64,000 bases of DNA from Morella rubra (taxonomy: Eukaryota; Streptophyta; Magnoliopsida; Fagales; Myricaceae), in contig CM025854.1 in NCBI GenBank assembly GCA_003952965.2, forward strand, positions 20,444,111-20,508,110. The letters are read 5' to 3'. Both the position numbers and the translations under genes were made by a program. Below the pieces are notes generated by a model. That model did not search any database. It was given only the letters and a program-made list of their open reading frames with translations, and was not told where the DNA came from. This document shows, in pieces, positions 56,901-64,000 of this stretch. The number at the start of each line of letters is the position of its first letter. Position 1 is the first letter of the stretch.

Positions 56901-59900
56901 CAATTAGATGGGGTTATATTATCTGCTGTTTTAATGTTCTTAACACTCATAAAATAGCTCATAAATACCTATTAATATTCTGCATATTAGTCAGTAGCTT
57001 GAATCTGACTTTAAGTTATGTCTGTTTTGACATGTGCGGCTCCGACTATGGTGACACATCGATGCATATCTTGGTCCTATGACTTCACAACGGTCTATTA
57101 AATACCATCTTAAAGAACATTGAAAAAGATTAGAAAAATTTCGCTAGTTCTCTACTGTCCAAAAGATCTCTGCCACGATCTCCTCATGTCACTATTACAC
57201 TTATCGTTCTCTATGCGGTAAATATCTATTATGCGATTACAGCTGTAATTCCTCTATGTAGATCCCAGCGCGCGGTATCAGGCGTTTTTTTTTGGACCGT
57301 TTTTATAAGTTTTTCTGCACCTATGCAGAGACGCAAAGAGTGGAGTGAATTTGGGATCTGTACGCTATGCCCCAATTGTATTACTAAATGTTTAAGTTTT
57401 GCAATAAACAGTTGGCCAATCTTTGACGTGAATGATTTCCAATCTGCCTAGATGTTTGCATTCTGAGTGACCTCTACTCGTAGAGTCATTCAAAGACGTT
57501 GAAAGAGTACATGACAATTGAGAAACAAGCTAACTCTCGCAATCACCTATTGCTACCTATGCAACTAACTTCTAGTATGCTATCCAACGGTGCGTCCGAA
57601 TAAAACAGATGTGAAACCATAATAAGATGCACGTTATACGTCAAATATTGGTTGGCAATCAATGACTTAATTTGAGAATACGTTTGTTAAGGAGCAAAAT
57701 TGAGCCATGTATTATATTCGTTCGTAATAAAGATTTTATAATCAGAACTGAGTTTCGTCACCCATGGCACGATTGTTTTTTACAGATGATAAGGAACAAC
57801 TACGGCATATCGATAGCATTTTGAATGGTAGAAATGGAGAACGCAGCAGCATCCAAACCCACATGAGTTGTGTAGGTTGTATACTATCCGAAGAAGTTGA
57901 AGAAGCTCCCGCATGAACCCAAATAGGGCAAAAGATACTTAGTCGAAAACGTCAGACACAAAGATGGACGTACCTTGACATGGTTTAGATTTGTTAATTA
58001 ACCAGAATTTCTATAATGTGATTATATTATGACAAATCTATTTTCAGGACTTTTTCGCGAATTGCATGTCACCAGATGAGAAATAAAATACCGGCACGTT
58101 GTAGCGTTGTTTCAAGAGATGAATAAAGCAGAAATACTTACTTATCAGAGACAATTAATCACGAGGTGCGCACTTGAGTGTGGTGAGTGTCTGTTGCAAA
58201 ATTGTTGCGCAACAAACTATATGATTATACCCAAAAATTCTAGTATTACCATAAATAAGTTTTCATTAGATCTTTTGTTCCATATTCTTCAAAAAATACA
58301 TTATATATGGTGAGATTTAAGATAAGTATGATACAAGTTCTCACATCACTACTTATAGTGGTTAGTAGTTTTTTTATATATAAGACGGTCTCAACAGGTC
58401 TTGTTTTTCTATAGGGACTTTCTTAAAAAAATGAGATAAGTGTGTGGGAGCAAGAACACTCTGCAATGAAACCATGCTAATTTGATTCTGCTCTCACTGT
58501 CTTGAACAACATGAAATCGATACTTTGAATAGTTACACAGAGACAATAAATCTCATCTTATAGCATCACAAAGGTTTCAAAGTGGGTAATCGGAACCCAA
58601 GTGTGAGCTCATTGGGCCATCTCTTATAAGAAAGTTTATAAAAGTATATTTCTATTTGTAAAACAAACATAAATTAGATACCAATTAACTGATTAATATA
58701 AATATAGGATAACTATATTTATGATGTGTGCACTTGTATTACATAAGTTAAATAGAACGCTACCGATTTACTATTCGCACCTCATATTAGTGATAGCAGT
58801 CTTCCAAATGAGGCCATTTAGAGCAAGTTATTCCTACGTACTTTGATAAGAGATTTCTACAACGGTGAGCATAAGTATGCTCCTACAAAATTTGAACGGA
58901 TGTTTTTTCATTAGTATTCATTCGCTCCTCAGTCCTGTTAGGCATATAACTAGACAGTTGAAAGTCGAAAAGTGAAATTGTCACCGAAATAATTAATGGC
59001 ATACTTTTTCAGGAGATAGTGTAATCTCAAGATTTACCTTGCCTACCTCGGCGCATTACTGCTGTATCCATAAAGAGTAATGTATCTAGATCGTCAGATT
59101 AGCTGAGTTTTATGTTAAGATCAAAAGTTTGCCACTTAAAGCTGAACAATAGCAGCAGATAGTAGGCAGAATGTCACAAAACTATCATGAGCAGAATGAG
59201 AGAGCCAAAGTTTATCGACGCCATAACAACTCAATACTTGAATTTGCCCAGAAATTTATAACGCAAGTCACCTGGAAAAGAGTAGCGCTGCCTATTTTCC
59301 CCAGCTGACTGGTGAGCGGCATTCGATTAAGCTATGGTCGAAGATAGATAATCTATTCAACGAGAATTAGACTTACAGGCGTTAAGGATATGTTAATCCA
59401 TTTGAAAAGAAATCAAAGTATGAGCATTACAAAATAATTCACCAGTCTTGTGTATTTCTTTACTTCAGAATACAAATAACAAATCTGCTCGTTTGGTATA
59501 AATATTCTTCATAGATCTCAGCTTGAATATACTGAACATGACTCTTTTCTTTGCATGCCACATATCATGTAGGTTAATTTATTAGACAATCTATCCAAAT
59601 ATACTGCCCCCTCCCTAAATTGCGAGTAAGGTATTTCTCGCAGATGATACATCTATCGAGAAGTAGCAAAGAGAATTAAGAGTATCGAACCAACCATGTT
59701 CATGATAATCGCCCATATATTTCGGACAGTCCATCTCACTAAAGCCAAAGAAACTTATAGTTAACGACATCACGAGCAATCTGAGCTAACCCTTTATCGA
59801 AATTGGTATTCTAGCATTTAACGTCTCCCCAGTAATTTACACATTATTTTCCAATGCCATATTCTTGGATTTTGCTTTCCTTATCCTCTTTGTATTTTTT

Positions 59901-62382
59901 GTTAGATATTTATAATAACGCATCTAATAATGTCCTATTGATGAATAGATATTCGTAATTTCACCCTAAAGTCTACTTCAGCCAATTCTGGTGCCAGATT
60001 GGTACAGTAGCAGAAAATTTCATGCAGCTCATTACGTTTAGCAAGAGCTCAAATTGCGCTCGTCTAAACTCAAGACAACATTGTCACCATAACATGGATC
60101 TAGCATGCCCAATAGCTAACCCTCGCTCGTCCTCAATAGATTAATGAAGCTATCGTGCTTTGTATATCCATAGCAACACCATTTTCCTAGTAGTGCTAGT
60201 GGTTCCAAAGAATGACAAGAGTACAACAGTATCTATATGACTGTTGTAGGAACATATATGTTAAGTTGTGAGACTATATTGTTGTACCAGAGAATCAAGT
60301 TTGATGTTAATCCTTAGAAAGATACGTAAGAAAAGAGAGAGCGCAGACTAAATTGAATGAATAATAAATCGATTTAATCATGACCAAATACAGAGGATTG
60401 TCGTGAGATTTTATTGAAAGTGAAAAGTTACTTAGTGTCATGAGCTACACCACCTTCCCCTGTGCCAGATAAATTGCTCGGCAGAAACTGAATCCAATAG
60501 AATTTGTAAGCAGAGTCCTGGTAAAAATAAGGAACCCATTTATAACTTGCCCTCCTACTCAAGATTACTTTCTAATGTGTTGCTAACAAAAGACGCCCCC
60601 TAAAAAGCGCGTATTTCAATAAAGTCTTAGAATTGAGTCGTCTAACCGACCATTTATATTAACTTTAGGTTCTGCTTAATCGGATTAATTATTATGAGGA
60701 GCCCTTCTTGAATATAAAAATAATGAAGAGCCATGACCCAATTTCGTTTTCATATGAATACTTGCGGAAGAAGATAACTTCACAAAGACTGGTGCTAACG
60801 CAAATGGGGAATGTAAGAGGGGTTGCGAAGAGTGATGGAAAGATATAATCTCTCTCATGATTTGCCTCGCAAACGCTGAATAACAATATACTTGATAAAG
60901 TATTTACAGAATTGTAGATCAAATTACTAGAATATTAATGTCTTATTCCATTTCATTTCTTTCGATAAGGTAGTACCTTGTCCACCATCCATTCTTGGAA
61001 CAAATGCAATTTAAGTATCGAATCTGAGCCCAAGATTTTCCACCGTTTGCTTTCTGGCATTGGTTTTACTGTTCTTTCACAGACTTTTTACTCTTTGTAT
61101 AAACAGTATAGTAGCTTAATTAAGTGACTATAAACCCACTACGTCTCCTTATGCAACCCTGAAAAATGTACTTTCCTGCTCTGCCCTTTACCAGAACAAT
61201 ATTGCCGTAATTCCATATAACTCAGTTTCTGCTTAGTCCTCTTGCCAACGTATACAACATAGGAGCCTTCTTTTTTATTTATTTTTATATTTACCCTATA
61301 CTGGACGTGCGTACAATAGGTCGGAAGACTTAATTGGTATGGCCTAATTAGCTTACCCCTTCCCTCTAACATCTCCTTTCTTCATGATTCTTTTCCCACC
61401 AATTACATCATACTCGTGTCGGCTGAATTATTTGGAATAGCAATTGTCCCATAAAATAGATGGTAATCGGAGCAAACACCAAAACCCTCTTTCTTACTCC
61501 ATTTCTTGCCTGTTTACCAGTCCCGAACCTTTGTTAAAAAAAAACAAATCCATTTCTTGTCCCTTCTTCACACCACATCATAATTCACATCTTCACACCA
61601 AAATTTTCTCAATTGACCAAGTCGTGCTCTTTCATCAACGGCGCCCTTTAAATTTCACGTGAAGACACAGAACTCCTAAACTTAATATGTACATCGCTGT
61701 TCTTTAAGTCTCGTTTGTCTAAATTCAACTTAACTTTCCAACTGATAAACATTCATTATTCTCCTAGCGCCAACTAAACCCTCATCGTTAGCAAAAACGC
61801 AATCATAGGAAGCTAAATATTATCCCGCTATTACCCATGCAAAGTAGCCAAAATAAAGTTATGGTGAAAGAAAAGACTAATCCAATCTTTTTCGACCCAC
61901 AAACGTATCACACTCAAAAGGTCAAGCATGAATATTAATAGAAACCGAAAAAAAAAAAAAGGGAGTAGGTAGTGACAAGCTAACACCTGCACGTCCCCAA
62001 GACATGAGCCCTTATCGTTTCTAAAGAAATGAAGCCCTCACAAAAAGATCTGACACAATGTATATTCACACCTGCTGAGTTCTTGTTCTGCATCGCGAAC
62101 TATATAAAAAAAAACTACCCACCCCTTATTGTCACTATTTGATCATCGCTCCACCAAAACACACTAATCAACTAATAAAACTATTACAAAGACTTGTGCA
62201 CCTCTTGCGTAATGTACGGTGAAGCTCGTCTAAATGAATCCGCCAATATGGCGGGTTACGGGTTATTACCTATGACCGGACTAAGCCGAGTCGAGTAAAT
62301 GCTAAGTTAGAGTTCGCTCGTACTCATAGGTGCGTTCAGCGACCTCCTAAAATGTTTCAATATTAATAAAAAAAAATCTTCT
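53991..62382. other. Unassigned DNA with unusual texture, no gene seen
   Basis: About 8.4 kb that shares none of the duplicated flanks, MITEs or transposon ends of the left part. CpG appears less depleted (for example 'cagcgcgcggtatcaggcg' near 57267), and composition drifts in blocks (T-rich at 54.0-54.3 kb, C-rich at 61.3-62.2 kb). The only promoter-like string is 'ctatatatacgccgg' near 56560, with no convincing frame after it. It abuts the scaffold gap. Confidence 0.5.
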
Positions 62383-63382
62383 NNNNNNNNNNNNNNNNNN
62401 NNNNNNNNNNNNNNNNNNNNNNNNNNNNNNNNNNNNNNNNNNNNNNNNNNNNNNNNNNNNNNNNNNNNNNNNNNNNNNNNNNNNNNNNNNNNNNNNNNNN
62501 NNNNNNNNNNNNNNNNNNNNNNNNNNNNNNNNNNNNNNNNNNNNNNNNNNNNNNNNNNNNNNNNNNNNNNNNNNNNNNNNNNNNNNNNNNNNNNNNNNNN
62601 NNNNNNNNNNNNNNNNNNNNNNNNNNNNNNNNNNNNNNNNNNNNNNNNNNNNNNNNNNNNNNNNNNNNNNNNNNNNNNNNNNNNNNNNNNNNNNNNNNNN
62701 NNNNNNNNNNNNNNNNNNNNNNNNNNNNNNNNNNNNNNNNNNNNNNNNNNNNNNNNNNNNNNNNNNNNNNNNNNNNNNNNNNNNNNNNNNNNNNNNNNNN
62801 NNNNNNNNNNNNNNNNNNNNNNNNNNNNNNNNNNNNNNNNNNNNNNNNNNNNNNNNNNNNNNNNNNNNNNNNNNNNNNNNNNNNNNNNNNNNNNNNNNNN
62901 NNNNNNNNNNNNNNNNNNNNNNNNNNNNNNNNNNNNNNNNNNNNNNNNNNNNNNNNNNNNNNNNNNNNNNNNNNNNNNNNNNNNNNNNNNNNNNNNNNNN
63001 NNNNNNNNNNNNNNNNNNNNNNNNNNNNNNNNNNNNNNNNNNNNNNNNNNNNNNNNNNNNNNNNNNNNNNNNNNNNNNNNNNNNNNNNNNNNNNNNNNNN
63101 NNNNNNNNNNNNNNNNNNNNNNNNNNNNNNNNNNNNNNNNNNNNNNNNNNNNNNNNNNNNNNNNNNNNNNNNNNNNNNNNNNNNNNNNNNNNNNNNNNNN
63201 NNNNNNNNNNNNNNNNNNNNNNNNNNNNNNNNNNNNNNNNNNNNNNNNNNNNNNNNNNNNNNNNNNNNNNNNNNNNNNNNNNNNNNNNNNNNNNNNNNNN
63301 NNNNNNNNNNNNNNNNNNNNNNNNNNNNNNNNNNNNNNNNNNNNNNNNNNNNNNNNNNNNNNNNNNNNNNNNNNNNNNNNNN
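62383..63382. other. Assembly gap, exactly 1000 N
   Basis: A round-number run of N, so gap size is probably a placeholder and order or distance across it is not proven by sequence. Confidence 0.99.
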
Positions 63383-64000
63383 CCGGTGTTTATTGGTTAA
63401 TTTTTCAATGTTTCTTGAAATCTTTTGCCATTTGAAAATCCACATTTTCTTTTATAATTAACGTCGTTGGTGGTTAATTTCTTACTATTTTAGCTGTGCG
63501 TAACGAAGATGCATATTATGGGCTAATTTATTTGTGGATCTGATCATTTGACGAATATTAATTAGGTAACAAAGTTCTGTGTAGCTAAACACAGAAGAAT
63601 AATCAAAAGATGATCTGCTATACATATTCATGAAGAATGCATAATTAACTTGTCACACTAATTACTGTGGAGCAATATTAATTATTCCTTCGGGAGGGAC
63701 CAGGGTTTCCAAATATAATTAAAAAAAAAGGGAAAAAAAAAACATAATCTTGTTAGACAGACAGTACCAAAACGAATTTATGTTTCTAGTCTGCAACAAC
63801 GACTGTTCAGGTTGAGGAAACATCTGAGCTTCCGGCTGTATTGTTAAGGTTTGCATAAAGGATGGAAACTTTGATAGATCATCATGAGGGAATAATATTT
63901 TGGCAGCAGATGGGTACAACGTATAAGCTGTAGAGGGATTTATTTAATCACATTTGGATCATACAAATCCTTTGCAATATGAGGGTTGAGGAAACATCAT
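63383..64000. other. Right edge; possible partial minus-strand exon
   Basis: Ordinary plant-like AT-rich DNA. On the minus strand about 63735-63925 a frame reads YPSAAKILFPHDDLSKFPSF then QPEAQMFPQPEQS, which looks protein-like (polar, P/Q-rich). 'atgtttcctcaacc' is repeated further right at about 63984-64000. Without further sequence no identity can be given. Confidence 0.3.

Noticed and set aside
62363..63445. Long minus-strand open frame across the N run
   Set aside because: The frame is open only because it is unknown bases; it has no sequence content.

Overview
The window looks like nuclear DNA from a woody eudicot. Evidence: spliced genes with GT/AG introns, AT-rich intergenic DNA, plant transposon families (MULE, CACTA, TRIM, L1-like LINE, MITEs), CYP71-clan cytochrome P450s and a chloroplast pentatricopeptide-repeat gene. 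No prokaryotic operon, CRISPR array, rRNA or convincing tRNA gene was seen. The species cannot be fixed from sequence alone.

Layout. (1) 0.2-38 kb is a mosaic of segmental duplications around a tandem array of eight minus-strand P450 loci of CYP736A12/CYP71AU50-like type. Only the copy at 28977-30611 (two exons, 502 aa) is intact. The copy at 5451-7007 is complete except for a one-base C-terminal frameshift. Those at 9703-11335, 22514-24144 and 2326-3270 are broken, and 13880-14222, 26630-26975 and 33832-34678 are fragments. The copies share three kinds of flank: an 'A' 3' flank with LTR/TRIM remnants, a 'B' 3' flank carrying a copied first-exon piece of the neighbouring PPR gene, and a 5' flank carrying a TIR transposon (E2) with host-gene scraps. 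(2) The array is studded with transposons: a TRIM in P450 pseudogene 0, a 5'-truncated LINE with a 10-bp target duplication nested in a PPR exon copy, and a CACTA end followed by captured LRR-kinase and cyclin-like exon pieces. (3) A 4.5-kb Mutator-like element with a 9-bp target duplication lies at 39.7-44.2 kb, about 100 bp upstream of the PPR start codon. (4) 44.3-46.4 kb is a two-exon PPR gene, apparently the orthologue of maize PPR5 / Arabidopsis EMB2453. (5) 48.8-51.25 kb holds pieces of an unidentified minus-strand multi-exon gene. (6) 51.3-62.38 kb has a different sequence texture, no recognisable gene and none of the repeats seen to the left. It runs into a 1000-N scaffold gap. About 0.6 kb of ordinary-looking DNA follows.

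How the parts relate. The intact P450 should be an ER-anchored monooxygenase of specialised metabolism with unknown substrate. The PPR protein should act in chloroplast RNA metabolism. They are not an evident pathway. They are linked because ancestral duplications copied P450 and PPR 5' sequence together. The duplicated PPR 5' copies preserve the empty site of the MULE, so that transposon inserted after the duplication. The two ~3.2-kb 5' flanks at 30.6-33.8 and 34.7-37.9 kb are nearly identical, so the array is either very recently expanded or partly an assembly artefact.
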